From: Anaerolineae bacterium
GTDB taxonomy: Bacteria; Chloroflexota; Anaerolineae; Aggregatilineales; Aggregatilineaceae
DNA: 64,000 nt
Reading direction: 5' to 3'
Assembly (NCBI GenBank): GCA_018432315.1
Contig: JAHDLB010000008.1
Coordinates: 174,059 to 238,058 of the forward strand
The notes beneath the pieces are model-generated. The model was not told the DNA's origin and did not search any database. It was given only the letters and a program-made list of their open reading frames with translations. A program made the position numbers and the translations under genes. Of this stretch, positions 37,108 through 45,120 are shown one piece after another (positions within the stretch are counted from its first letter, which is position 1; the number at the start of each line of letters is the position of its first letter).

Positions 37108-37467
37108 ATAAGCTGCACGGGGGCATCCAGCACGGCTCGCCCACGCCCGGCGCGCGCTCCCCCATCCGTTTCCGCCTGCGCAATCGCGGGAAAGGGCTCT
37201 GCACGATGGGGGATGAAAACGCGCTGTGAACTGCCGTGAAATGCACCCCTGCTAATCAAGTCTAACCAAATTCGCTTGCGGTGGCGATAGACCGTCCGGG
37301 CTATTCGGGGCGCGGGGCGCGCCCGGCCTGACAGCAAATGACGCGTATTTGATAGCTTTTGAGAGCCGTTCGCTGCTAACATCTGACCAGTTCATCGCCA
37401 ACAGCCCCGGCGCCGATCGCGTTCGCGGGCTGTTCGCGTGGTCCAACGACAACCTGTGGAGATGACC
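37108..37467. other. Divergent intergenic region between histidine kinase and HMG-CoA synthase, with leader hairpin
   Basis: 360 bases, no gene. Inverted repeat AACAGCCC (37400-37407) / GGGCTGTT (37427-37434) with a 19-base GC-rich loop lies about 35 bases before the HMG-CoA synthase start, so it would be in the mRNA leader or act as an operator. Upstream, TTGATA near 37350 is a possible -35 but no clear -10 pairs with it. Confidence 0.4.
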
Positions 37468-38544
37468 ATGCCAGACGAAACCAATCCTATGAGCGTGCTC
37501 AAGCCCGATCGCCCGGTGGGCATCGTCGGCTATGGCGCGTATGTGCCGCGCTACCGGCTGCCGGGGCGCGAAGTGGCCCGCGTGTGGACCGGCGGCCTGG
37601 GCGGCAGCCCGGTCAAGGAAAAAGCGGTCGCCGGGCTGGACGAAGACGTGATCACGATGTCGATCGAGGCCGCGCAAAACGCGCTGGCCCGCGCCGGGAT
37701 CGACCCGCGCCTGATCCGTGCGGTGTGGGTCGGCAGCGAGAGCCACCCCTACGCCGTCAAGCCCTCCTCGACCGTCGTGGCCGAGAGCATCGGCGCCGCG
37801 CCCAACATCCAGGCAGCGGACTGGGAATTCGCCTGCAAGGCCGGGTCCGAGGCGATGCAGGCCGGGATCGGGTTCGTGGGCAGCGGCATGGCGCGCTACG
37901 TGCTGGCGATCGGCATGGATACCGCCCAGGGCCGCCCCGGCGACGCGCTCGAATACACCGCGGCGGCGGGCGGCGCGGCCTTCCTGCTCGGCCCGGCAGA
38001 CGAGAGCGTGGCCGCGATCCAGGGCAGTTACTCGTACGTGACCGATACGCCGGACTTCTGGCGGCGCGCGCACGAGACCTATCCCAGCCACGGCGACCGC
38101 TTCACCGGCGAGCCGGCCTACTTCCAGCACACGCTCAGCGCCGGGCAGCGCCTGATGGAGATGATGGGCACCACCGCCGCCGATTACACGTGGGCGATCT
38201 TCCACCAGCCGAACGTCAAGTTCCCGCAGCGGGCCGGAAAGGTGCTCGGCTTCAGCGACGACCAGCTCGAGCCGGGCCTGCTCTCCGGCCTGGTCGGCAA
38301 CGTGTACGCCGGGTCGTCGCTGCTGGGCCTGACGGCCACCCTGGACGCCGCCCAGCCGGGCGACCGCATCCTGATGGTGAGCTACGGCAGCGGCGCCGGG
38401 TCGGACGCGTTCGATCTGGTCGTGCGCGAGCCGATCGTCGAGCGCCGCGACAAAGCGCCGCTCACCCGCGAGTACGTCGCGCGCCGCACCGAGATCGACT
38501 ACGCGCTGTACACGCGCTATCGCGGCAAGTTGCTGGTGGAATGA
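37468..38544 (+). CDS. Archaeal-type hydroxymethylglutaryl-CoA synthase
   Basis: 358 residues from the ATG at 37468; TGGAG overlaps the alternative ATG at 37462, so the later one is preferred. It condenses acetyl-CoA with acetoacetyl-CoA to HMG-CoA, the first committed mevalonate step. The catalytic set is complete: Glu91 in [13 protein letters not shown], nucleophile Cys123 in [12 protein letters not shown], His246 in [10 protein letters not shown], plus the [12 protein letters not shown] and [10 protein letters not shown]-terminal motifs. Length and motifs are those of the archaeal family that forms a complex with thiolase and a DUF35 protein. Its stop overlaps the next gene's start (ATGA). 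No HMG-CoA reductase is in the window. Confidence 0.92.
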   Translation: MPDETNPMSVLKPDRPVGIVGYGAYVPRYRLPGREVARVWTGGLGGSPVKEKAVAGLDEDVITMSIEAAQNALARAGIDPRLIRAVWVGSESHPYAVKPSSTVVAESIGAAPNIQAADWEFACKAGSEAMQAGIGFVGSGMARYVLAIGMDTAQGRPGDALEYTAAAGGAAFLLGPADESVAAIQGSYSYVTDTPDFWRRAHETYPSHGDRFTGEPAYFQHTLSAGQRLMEMMGTTAADYTWAIFHQPNVKFPQRAGKVLGFSDDQLEPGLLSGLVGNVYAGSSLLGLTATLDAAQPGDRILMVSYGSGAGSDAFDLVVREPIVERRDKAPLTREYVARRTEIDYALYTRYRGKLLVE

Positions 38545-39698
38545 TCATGACGACCACCGGATTGGAAGACCGCCGGTACTGGGCGGAGACGTTGTACCGC
38601 GTCTGCCACCCCGTCCTCGATGCGCTGGCGCACGGGCGGCTGCGCGCCACCATGCCCATCGAAGTATCGAACCCGGAAGACCGGCGGCATGTCACGCACC
38701 TGGAGGCGTTCGGTCGGGCGCTGGCCGGGCTGGCCCCGTGGCTGGGCGCGAGCGATCTGGCCGCGGACGAGGAACGGCTGCGCGCCGAGCTGGCCGACCT
38801 GGCGCAGCGCGGGCTGCGCGCCGCCTGCGATCCCGCCTCGCCCGACGCGCTGAACTTCTCGCAGGACCGGCAGCCGCTGGTCGACGCGGCCTTCCTGGTG
38901 CATGGCATCCTGCGCGCGCCGGACGTGCTGTGGTACCCGCTGGACGGCGCGACGCAGCGCATGGTGATCGAGGCGGTCAAGCAGGTGCGCTCGATCTTCC
39001 CGAACTTCAACAACTGGCTGCTGTTCGCGGCGATGGTCGAGACGTTCCTGCACCGCTTCGCCGGCGAAGGCGACATCCTGCGGATCGATTACGCGCTGCG
39101 CCAGCACGAGCAGTGGTACCTGGGCGATGGCGTCTACGCGGACGGCGCGCATTTTCACGCGGACTACTACAACAGCTACGTGATCCAGCCCATGCTGCTG
39201 GACATCGTGCGCGAGCTGCACGGCGTCCACCCGGCGTGGGACGCGCTGGCGAAACCGTTCCTGGCGCGCGCGCAACGCTACGCTGTGATCCAGGAGCGGA
39301 TGATCGGCCCGGACGGGTCCTTCCCGGTCGTCGGGCGCTCGATCACCTACCGGGCGGGCGCGTTCCAACTGCTGGCCCAACTCGCCCTGCAGGATCACCT
39401 GCCGGCGAGCCTGCCCCCGGCCCAGGTGCGCGGCGCGCTGACGGCGGTCATCCGCCGCACGATGGACCCCGCCGGGACGTTCGACGCGGATGGGTGGCTG
39501 ACGCTGGGCCTGAGCGGGCACCAGCCGGGCCTCGCCGAGCCGTATATCTCCACCGGCAGCCTGTACCTGTGCACGGTGGGCTTTTTGCCGCTGGGGCTGT
39601 CCCCGGCGCATGATTTCTGGTCGGGCGAGCCGCGCCCCTGGACGGCACGGCGCGTGTGGTCCGGCGAGGACTGGCCGCGCGACGAAGCGCTGGATTGA
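38541..39698 (+). CDS. DUF2264 (GH154-like) protein
   Basis: 385 residues from the ATG that overlaps the HMG-CoA synthase stop (ATGA, 38541-38544). It is a DUF2264 all-alpha toroid-like protein: paired helices, [20 protein letters not shown] near 109-130, [24 protein letters not shown] near 195-220 and a long [19 protein letters not shown] further on. DUF2264 contains enzymes now classed as glycoside hydrolase family GH154 (uronic-acid-active). No signal peptide is seen, so it would be cytoplasmic. Its place between HMG-CoA synthase and a thiolase-like gene is odd, as archaeal operons carry a DUF35 gene there. Confidence 0.82.
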   Translation: MIMTTTGLEDRRYWAETLYRVCHPVLDALAHGRLRATMPIEVSNPEDRRHVTHLEAFGRALAGLAPWLGASDLAADEERLRAELADLAQRGLRAACDPASPDALNFSQDRQPLVDAAFLVHGILRAPDVLWYPLDGATQRMVIEAVKQVRSIFPNFNNWLLFAAMVETFLHRFAGEGDILRIDYALRQHEQWYLGDGVYADGAHFHADYYNSYVIQPMLLDIVRELHGVHPAWDALAKPFLARAQRYAVIQERMIGPDGSFPVVGRSITYRAGAFQLLAQLALQDHLPASLPPAQVRGALTAVIRRTMDPAGTFDADGWLTLGLSGHQPGLAEPYISTGSLYLCTVGFLPLGLSPAHDFWSGEPRPWTARRVWSGEDWPRDEALD

Positions 39699-39708
39699 AA
39701 GGAAGAGA

Positions 39709-40872
39709 ATGGCGATGCGAGACGTAGCGATTATTGGCGTGGGGCAGATGCCCGTCAGCGAGCATTGGGACGCGGGGCTGCGGCACCTGGCGCTGGGCGC
39801 GATTCAGGCGGCGCTGCGCGATGCCGCCGTGCAGCAGGTCAACGCGGTGATCGTCGGCAACGCGCTGGGCGGTAACCTGAGCGCGCAGAATCACCTGGGC
39901 GCGCTCCTCGCGGACTTCGCGGGGTTGGCCGGGGCGGAGGCGCTGCGCGTCGAGGCGGCGGACGCGTCCGGCGGGATGGCGCTGCGCCAGGGCGTTCTGG
40001 CAGTGGCCGGCGGGCTGGCCGACACCGTCCTGGTGATCGGCGTCGAGAAGGCGACCGACCGCACGGGCAGCGAGCGCGACACGGCGCTGGCGACGGTGCT
40101 CGACGCGGATTACGAAGCGGGCGGCGGCGCGACCCCCGCCGCGCTGGCGGCGCTGCTCATGCGGCGCTACATGCACGAGCACGGCGTGGCGCTGGAGCAG
40201 TTCGAGCCGTTCAGCATCAACGCCCACGCCAACGGCGCGCTGAACGCCAACGCGATGTACCGCAACCAGCTTCGCCCCGGCGCGTTCGCCAAGGCGCCGG
40301 TCGTGGCCGACCCGGTCAACCTGTTCGACAGCGCGCCCGAAGGCGACGGCGCGGCGGCGGTGATCCTCACCACGACCGAGCGGGCGCTGGACATGGTGGC
40401 GCAGCCGGTGCGCGTGCGCGGCAGCGCGGCGGCGACCGATACGCTGGCGCTGCACAACCGGGCCGATATGCTGTTCCTGCGCGCGGCCAACCTGGCGGCG
40501 GGCCGGGCCTACGAGCAGGCCGGGATCGCGCCCGGCGACCTGGACCTGGCCGAGCTGCACGACAGCTTCACCATCCTGGCCGCGCTCCAGTTGGAGGCGG
40601 TTGGCTTCGCCCGGCGCGGCGAGGGGTGGAAGCCCGCCGTCGAGGGCGCGATCCTGCGCGGCGGCGCGCTGCCGATCAGCACGTTCGGCGGCCTGAAGGC
40701 GCGCGGCAATCCGCTGGGCGCGACGGGCGTCTACCAGGCGGTTGAGATCGCCTTGCAGCTTCGCCACGCCGCCGGGCAGAACCAGGTCGAGGGCGCGCGG
40801 CTGGGGCTGGCGCTGAACCTGGGCGGCCTGGGCGGGACCGCCGTTGCCCACGTGCTGGAGCGCGTCGAGTAG
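39709..40872 (+). CDS. Thiolase-family protein with replaced catalytic residues
   Basis: 387 residues from the ATG at 39709, AAAGGAAGAG upstream. It aligns by eye over its whole length with archaeal acetoacetyl-CoA thiolases (start RDVAIIGVGQMPVSE; GVEKATD near 111-117; ELHDSFT; GGLKARGNPLGATGVYQ). The nucleophile position is Asp85 in VEAADASGG, where the family has Cys. The catalytic His of GHP is Asn334 in GNP, HDCFT is HDSFT (Ser286) and HNVGG is LNLGG. A normal thiolase reaction is therefore unlikely. The role may be scaffolding, substrate binding or an unknown chemistry. It is third in the HMG-CoA synthase operon, ten bases after the DUF2264 stop. Confidence 0.9.
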   Translation: MAMRDVAIIGVGQMPVSEHWDAGLRHLALGAIQAALRDAAVQQVNAVIVGNALGGNLSAQNHLGALLADFAGLAGAEALRVEAADASGGMALRQGVLAVAGGLADTVLVIGVEKATDRTGSERDTALATVLDADYEAGGGATPAALAALLMRRYMHEHGVALEQFEPFSINAHANGALNANAMYRNQLRPGAFAKAPVVADPVNLFDSAPEGDGAAAVILTTTERALDMVAQPVRVRGSAAATDTLALHNRADMLFLRAANLAAGRAYEQAGIAPGDLDLAELHDSFTILAALQLEAVGFARRGEGWKPAVEGAILRGGALPISTFGGLKARGNPLGATGVYQAVEIALQLRHAAGQNQVEGARLGLALNLGGLGGTAVAHVLERVE

Positions 40873-40910
40873 GCGCGGCGCGGCCCTGTCGACTCATCCC
40901 CAAGCCCACG

Positions 40911-40945
40911 CACGAGCGGATCAGGTCGGTCCGCTCGTGTTTTTT
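40911..40945 (+). terminator. Intrinsic terminator of the HMG-CoA synthase operon
   Basis: CACGAGCGGA (40911-40920) pairs perfectly with TCCGCTCGTG (40930-40939) across a 9-base loop, followed by six T (40940-40945). It lies 38 bases after the thiolase-like stop. Confidence 0.92.
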
Positions 40946-41187
40946 CACCGCGCTCCCTACGCTAGCAAGACGTAAAGCCCGCGTTTGCTCCACGCCTGTA
41001 CGACATCCCATATAATATAAATAAGGGTTCTGACCGGGAGCGTGACGAGCCGGTTTCGCGCCGGTGACACGCTCTGCAACTGACGCGACACGCCTTCACA
41101 CCGGGTATGACCTTCTATCGCCATCAAAGCTCGCCTTGGGTGCGTCTGCCATCGGAACTGCCATAGAGGGAGGAAGGGAAAAAAGCC
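40946..41187 (+). promoter_or_regulatory. Leader and candidate promoter of the PA14/SH3 gene
   Basis: An AT-rich TATAATATAAATAAG begins at 41011 and contains a -10 match TATAAT (41011-41016). TTGCTC (40985-40990) is 20 bases upstream, a long spacing. The transcript leader would be about 165 bases. GGGAGGAAGGG precedes the ATG at 41188. No gene is seen here. Confidence 0.35.
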
Positions 41188-42462
41188 ATGAAACGACTGA
41201 CGCTGATTACCGTAGTTCTTTTGCTCGCAAGCTCTTTAGCCGGGGTAGCCGCCCGGCCAGCCGAAGCCCAGGGGGGCGCCGTCTGGACGGTCGAATACTA
41301 CAACAACATCTCGCTGCAAGGGGCGCCGGCCTACACCACGCAGTCGCCGAACGTCGGCTTCAACTGGACCGATACGCCGCTCGCGCCGGGCGTGAATGCC
41401 GACTTCTTCTCGGCCCGCTATACCTCGGCGCAGCCGTTGAACCCCGGCCACTACCTGATCCGCACGGCGGCGGATGATGGCGTGCGGGTGTGGGTCGCCG
41501 GGGCGCTGCTGATCGACCAGTTCCACGTGTCGAGCGGCCAGTGGTACACGGCCACGTTCTATACCGGGGGCGGGCAGGTGCCGATCGTCGTCGAATACTA
41601 CGAGGGGACCGGCGTGGCGTTCCTCGCCTTCACGATAGAGCAGGTCGCGGAACCGACGCCCACGGCGCCCCCACCGCCGCCCACGACCCCGCCCAGCGGA
41701 GCCATGCTCACCGTGCTGTCCTACGGGCTGAACGTGCGCAACGCGCCGGGCGTGGACATCGGCACGGTCATCACGCAGATCGCGCGCGGGCAGACCTACC
41801 CGATCATCGGGCGCAACGCCGATAGCTCGTGGTGGCAGATCACGATCCCGGCCTTCGGCCAGCCCAACGTGCACGGGATCACCGGCTGGGTGAGCGGCGC
41901 CTACGTCTCGGCGGTCAACACCCAGAACGTGCCCATCACCTGGACCGGTCCGGGCACCCCGGTCCCGCCGCCATCGACGATCACGGCGACGGCGAACGTG
42001 AACCTGAACATCCGCAGCGGGCCCGGCCTGAGCTACGGCGTGATCGGCTGGCTCCCGGCTGGCCGGTCCGCGCAGGTGATCGGGCGCAACGCCGAGGCGA
42101 CGTGGTGGCAGGTCCGGTATAACACGGTCACCGGCTGGGTGAGCGCGCCGTACACCACACTCTCGCCGGGCGCGGACGTCAACCAGATCCCGATCACACA
42201 GCCCACGCCCCAGCCGCCCACGCCGCAGCCGGGCGCCTACAACCTGACGGCGAACGTGAACCTGAACATTCGCAGCGGCCCGGCGGTGGTCTACCCGGTG
42301 GTGGGCTGGCTGCCGATGGGCCAGTCGGCGCAGATCATCGGGCGCAACGCCGCGGCCTCGTGGTACCAGATTCGTTATAACGCGGTCACCGGCTGGGTGA
42401 GCGGGCCGTACACGACGCTCCAGGCCGGGACCGACGTCAACCAGATCCCGATTACCGGCTAG
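41188..42462 (+). CDS. Secreted PA14-like protein with three SH3 repeats
   Basis: 424 residues. Signal peptide about 1-28 (AEAQG). A PA14-like beta domain (about 30-150, with VEYYNNISLQG at the start and IVVEYYEGTGVAFL at the end) is followed by a Pro/Thr spacer and three SH3-type domains (about 170-245, 265-330, 350-420). The second and third SH3 copies are nearly alike (ANVNLNIRSGPG and VGWLP.G.SAQ.IGRNA), pointing to recent duplication. PA14 domains often bind glycans, and SH3 domains often bind cell wall. It is a surface or wall-bound protein; role unknown. A terminator follows at 42476. Confidence 0.88.
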   Translation: MKRLTLITVVLLLASSLAGVAARPAEAQGGAVWTVEYYNNISLQGAPAYTTQSPNVGFNWTDTPLAPGVNADFFSARYTSAQPLNPGHYLIRTAADDGVRVWVAGALLIDQFHVSSGQWYTATFYTGGGQVPIVVEYYEGTGVAFLAFTIEQVAEPTPTAPPPPPTTPPSGAMLTVLSYGLNVRNAPGVDIGTVITQIARGQTYPIIGRNADSSWWQITIPAFGQPNVHGITGWVSGAYVSAVNTQNVPITWTGPGTPVPPPSTITATANVNLNIRSGPGLSYGVIGWLPAGRSAQVIGRNAEATWWQVRYNTVTGWVSAPYTTLSPGADVNQIPITQPTPQPPTPQPGAYNLTANVNLNIRSGPAVVYPVVGWLPMGQSAQIIGRNAAASWYQIRYNAVTGWVSGPYTTLQAGTDVNQIPITG

Positions 42463-42475
42463 CGCCGGTACACAG

Positions 42476-42503
42476 AACGGGGACTTCGCGCGAAGTCCCC
42501 GTT
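42476..42503. terminator. Bidirectional terminator between PA14/SH3 gene and the ArsR-type gene
   Basis: AACGGGGACTTCGC (42476-42489) and GCGAAGTCCCCGTT (42490-42503) form a perfect uninterrupted 14-bp palindrome followed by TTCGTTT. It lies between two convergent genes and could serve both. Confidence 0.75.
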
Positions 42504-42528
42504 TCGTTTGGTGGGTGCGATGCGGGCG

Positions 42529-43137
42529 TCAGGCCGGTTGATGAGCGGCCAGCCAGTACAGGCCGCCGCCCGGCTCGCGCTCCAGGAAGTGGAAGTTGAT
42601 CAGCTCGCGCCGCAGCCGGGCATAGTCGGCGTGCACCGGCTTGAGAATCTCGTTGACCTCGCGCTCGGTGTACTGCGTGCCCGGCTCGAACTTGCTCGCC
42701 AGCCAGCGCAGCACGACCAGCAGCTTGCTCTCCTTGGTCGGGATCTGCTTGAGGCGCGTGCCCCAGAAGGTGTCCTTGAACACCTTGCGGTCCGCCTCGG
42801 CGATGTCCAGCGCGTCGATCCAGCTCATGTCCGGCTTTTCGACCGGCGCGGCGCGCAGCGCGTCCGGCAGGCTGGCGACGACGCCCGCTTTCGTCGCCAG
42901 ATTGCGCTCGTCCAGCCGGTAGATGCGGCTGGTCCCCACGGCGCGCAGGTTCAACAGGCCCGCCTCGCGCAGTTTGGCGAGGTGGTGCGAGATGGTCGGC
43001 TCGGAGAGCTCCAGCGCGGTGGCCAGTTCCCCGACGCTGTGCGGCCTCTCGCCCAGCCGCGCCACGATGCGCAGGCGCGTTTCGTCGCCGAGCGCCTTGA
43101 AGAATTGCAGGATCGCCTCGAACTGTCCTTGAGTCAT
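42529..43137 (-). CDS. ArsR-family repressor with C-terminal DUF2087
   Basis: 202 residues from the ATG at 43137 with GAGGTG in front. The N-terminal winged helix (about 8-85) has FFKALGDETRLRIVARLGERPHSVGELATALELSEPTISHHLAKLREAGLL laid out as in ArsR proteins. A linker follows, then a DUF2087 domain (about 130-195, with KLLVVLRWLASKF, YTEREVNEILK and DYARLRRELIN). There is no ArsR metal-site CxC in the recognition helix. It probably represses itself through the palindrome at 43152-43179. The convergent partner is the PA14/SH3 gene. Confidence 0.9.
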   Translation of the reverse strand: MTQGQFEAILQFFKALGDETRLRIVARLGERPHSVGELATALELSEPTISHHLAKLREAGLLNLRAVGTSRIYRLDERNLATKAGVVASLPDALRAAPVEKPDMSWIDALDIAEADRKVFKDTFWGTRLKQIPTKESKLLVVLRWLASKFEPGTQYTEREVNEILKPVHADYARLRRELINFHFLEREPGGGLYWLAAHQPA

Positions 43138-43151
43138 GGTTGCACCTCGTT

Positions 43152-43179
43152 CGATACACATCAAATTAGAAGTATATCG
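43152..43179. promoter_or_regulatory. Probable autoregulatory operator of the ArsR-DUF2087 gene
   Basis: CGATACACATCA (43152-43163), AATT, AGAAGTATATCG (43168-43179): the arms match in reverse complement at 9 of 12 positions. The 28-bp palindrome begins 15 bases before the ATG at 43137, a usual place for an ArsR operator (inference). The stretch is AT-rich and could also hold the -10. Confidence 0.6.
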
Positions 43180-43233
43180 AAATATGCGGGCGTGTCAAGG
43201 CCGGATTGGTGCCGTCGTGCGCGCCCCGGTGAG

Positions 43234-44043
43234 TCACTCCCCGTCGAGCAGGCGCCCGACGCGCTCCCACAGCCCGGCGGGGAAGTCGAGCGCGTAGCGG
43301 TCGCGCAGCGCCGCCGCCAGTTCGCCGCCCCATTCCCAGCAGGCCGCGTACGCCCGGCGCAGCGCGTCCGGATCGAGCGGCGCGGTGCACGCCGCCAGCC
43401 GCGCGTAGGCTTCCGGCGAGAGGTCGCGCTCCAGCGACTTGGACGGCGTGAGCCAGTTGGCGGTCGTGCCTTCCAGCACGCGGGCCATCCACAGCAGGTG
43501 GCGGTGCACGATGTTCAGGATTTCGTGCGCGCGAGCGTTCTCGCCGCGCCGCAGCACGCTGATCCCAAACAACAGCCAGTTCAGGTAGCCGTGCACCGCG
43601 AACTGGGCTGTGGGCGGGGTCGCCTGTTCGAGCGGCGGCCCGATGATCGGCTCCAGCAGCGGGGCCAGCCTGCCGGACTTGTCGGCGATGAGCGTCGCGT
43701 CCAGCGAGGGGAACGTGACCAGCCCCGGCCACGGCGCCGCAACCGCCTCCAGATCGGCCAGGCGGTGGAAGTGGAACTCGCCGCGAATCAGGTTGTCGAA
43801 AATGACGGTGGTAATCCCGAACTCGTTGGCGTAGAGCATCTCCACCGGCGCGATCTGGCTCAGCCACGCGCGCGGGTTGACGCTGGCGAACGCCTCGTCG
43901 TCGAAGAACAGCAGAAACTCGATATCCGAGAAGGCGTCGCCCTCGCCACGCGTGAACGAGCCGTACATCATGGCGGCGTCGAGGCGCGCGTCGCTGTGGC
44001 ACAGCGCCCGCACGCGCTCGATCATGTGGTGTTGTGGCAGCAT
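43234..44043 (-). CDS. Lincosamide nucleotidyltransferase-like protein (Lnu(B)/Lnu(F) type)
   Basis: 269 residues from the ATG at 44043; GGAGG lies 10 bases before it. The nucleotidyltransferase signature is MYGSFTRGEGDAFSDIEF with Gly28-Ser29 and Asp40/Glu42 as metal ligands. It is followed by EMLYANEFGITTVIFDNLIRGEFHFHRLADLEAV and a helical C-terminus (WLTPSKSLERDLSPEAYARLAACTAPLD), which matches the Lnu(B) and Lnu(F) enzymes over their length (about 267-273 residues). Those enzymes transfer AMP to lincomycin or clindamycin. Here a chromosomal, possibly house-keeping nucleotidyltransferase is equally possible; resistance is only an inference. Confidence 0.85.
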   Translation of the reverse strand: MLPQHHMIERVRALCHSDARLDAAMMYGSFTRGEGDAFSDIEFLLFFDDEAFASVNPRAWLSQIAPVEMLYANEFGITTVIFDNLIRGEFHFHRLADLEAVAAPWPGLVTFPSLDATLIADKSGRLAPLLEPIIGPPLEQATPPTAQFAVHGYLNWLLFGISVLRRGENARAHEILNIVHRHLLWMARVLEGTTANWLTPSKSLERDLSPEAYARLAACTAPLDPDALRRAYAACWEWGGELAAALRDRYALDFPAGLWERVGRLLDGE

Positions 44044-44076
44044 ACGGTATGGTCCTCCGGAGACGTATACGCACAA

Positions 44077-44103
44077 GAACGCGTGGCTGGTCACCACGCG
44101 TTC
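44077..44103 (-). promoter_or_regulatory. Leader hairpin before the Lnu-like gene (attenuator or terminator)
   Basis: GAACGCGTGG (44077-44086) pairs with CCACGCGTTC (44094-44103) over a 7-base loop. On the minus strand the order is TATACAAT (44124-44117, a possible -10), this hairpin, then a TTCTTGTG tail, the GGAGG site and the ATG at 44043. It could end the TPR gene upstream or act as a leader attenuator for the Lnu-like gene. Confidence 0.5.
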
Positions 44104-44128
44104 GGGACTTCCGAGTATTGTATACGGC

Positions 44129-45094
44129 CTACGGCATGGCGCAGTTGCGCAGGCCGCACGTGTCGAGCATGAGCTGCGCCGCGTCCATCGCGCCCAGCAG
44201 CGCGTAGTTGTCGATGGCGCGCTGGTAGAGGTCGATGGCCTGGGCCGTGTCCTCGGCGATGTTTGCCTGCCGCGCGTAGGCCAGCCCCGCGTTGGCCGGA
44301 TCGTCCAGCGCCTCGGCCAGATCCGCCGCGCACAGGTACGAGCGCCCCGCGTCCTCGACCTGGCCGACCATCTCGTACAACTCGCCCAGGCGCAGGTACA
44401 GCACCGGCGACTGGACCAGCGGGCGGCGGTTGGCGGGGGGCGGCTCGACGGCGGGGCGGCGCTCGGTGCAGCCCAGGTCGGGCAGGGCGGTCAGTGCGCC
44501 GATCGCGTCGATCAGCATCCCCTGGCCCCGGTAATAGCTCGCCAGGGCGAAGGCGGTCCCCTCGGGCGGCAGGTCCAGGCCGGTGATAGCTTGCGTCTGC
44601 TCGGCCACGCGCGCCCGGTCGTCACCATCCAACACGCTGAGGTCGAGCGCGTCCGGATCGCGGATCTCCGGCGGGAAGCTGTCCGGATCGGCATCGGTCA
44701 CCCGGACCGAGGTGGGGCCATCGTCGCCGGTCCAGGCGGGATCGTCGGCGTAGAAGAAGAGCGGTGTGGACGGGTAGGCATCGCAACGGGGGACCTCGCT
44801 GCCGCGCTGTTCGATCGGCTTGAGGTCCGTGCACAGGATGGTGAGCGTGGTGCGGCCCAGCAGGTCGATGTAGTCGCTGGCGCGCACGCCGGTCCCCGGC
44901 ACGACGGGCGCCCAGGCATTCACGTCCCAGTCCATGCGGTTCAGCCGCGCCTCGACCCCGTTATCCACGCTCAGCACCAGGTTGACCGGGGTGCGGTCAC
45001 GTCCCTGGGCGCCGGCATCGCGCAGCCCTGCCCCGGCGGGCAAGGCCGCGATCACCGCCAGCAGAATGAGGCCAATCAACGTCAGTTTACGCAT
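44129..45094 (-). CDS. Secreted TPR-like protein
   Basis: 321 residues with a signal peptide (about 1-29, GAGLRDAGAQ). A first domain (30-165) carries two pairs of cysteines (ILCTDLK, EVPRCDAYP) and acidic stretches. The second half (170-321) is helical with TPR-like repeats: LASYYRGQGMLIDAIGALTAL, LYLRLGELYEMVGQVEDAGRSYL and the final AIDLYQRAIDNYALLG. It likely acts outside the membrane as a protein-interaction module. It is second in a probable operon with the TPR gene at 45121-46839, whose stop is 26 bases before its ATG. Confidence 0.8.
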   Translation of the reverse strand: MRKLTLIGLILLAVIAALPAGAGLRDAGAQGRDRTPVNLVLSVDNGVEARLNRMDWDVNAWAPVVPGTGVRASDYIDLLGRTTLTILCTDLKPIEQRGSEVPRCDAYPSTPLFFYADDPAWTGDDGPTSVRVTDADPDSFPPEIRDPDALDLSVLDGDDRARVAEQTQAITGLDLPPEGTAFALASYYRGQGMLIDAIGALTALPDLGCTERRPAVEPPPANRRPLVQSPVLYLRLGELYEMVGQVEDAGRSYLCAADLAEALDDPANAGLAYARQANIAEDTAQAIDLYQRAIDNYALLGAMDAAQLMLDTCGLRNCAMP

Positions 45095-45120
45095 GGAACA
45101 AGCTCCTTCGTCGTTCAGGG

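Noticed and set aside
34612..37239. Plus-strand 875-codon open frame antisense to the histidine kinase
   Set aside because: Low-complexity Arg/Ala/His composition, no domain. The minus-strand kinase has complete H, N and G boxes.
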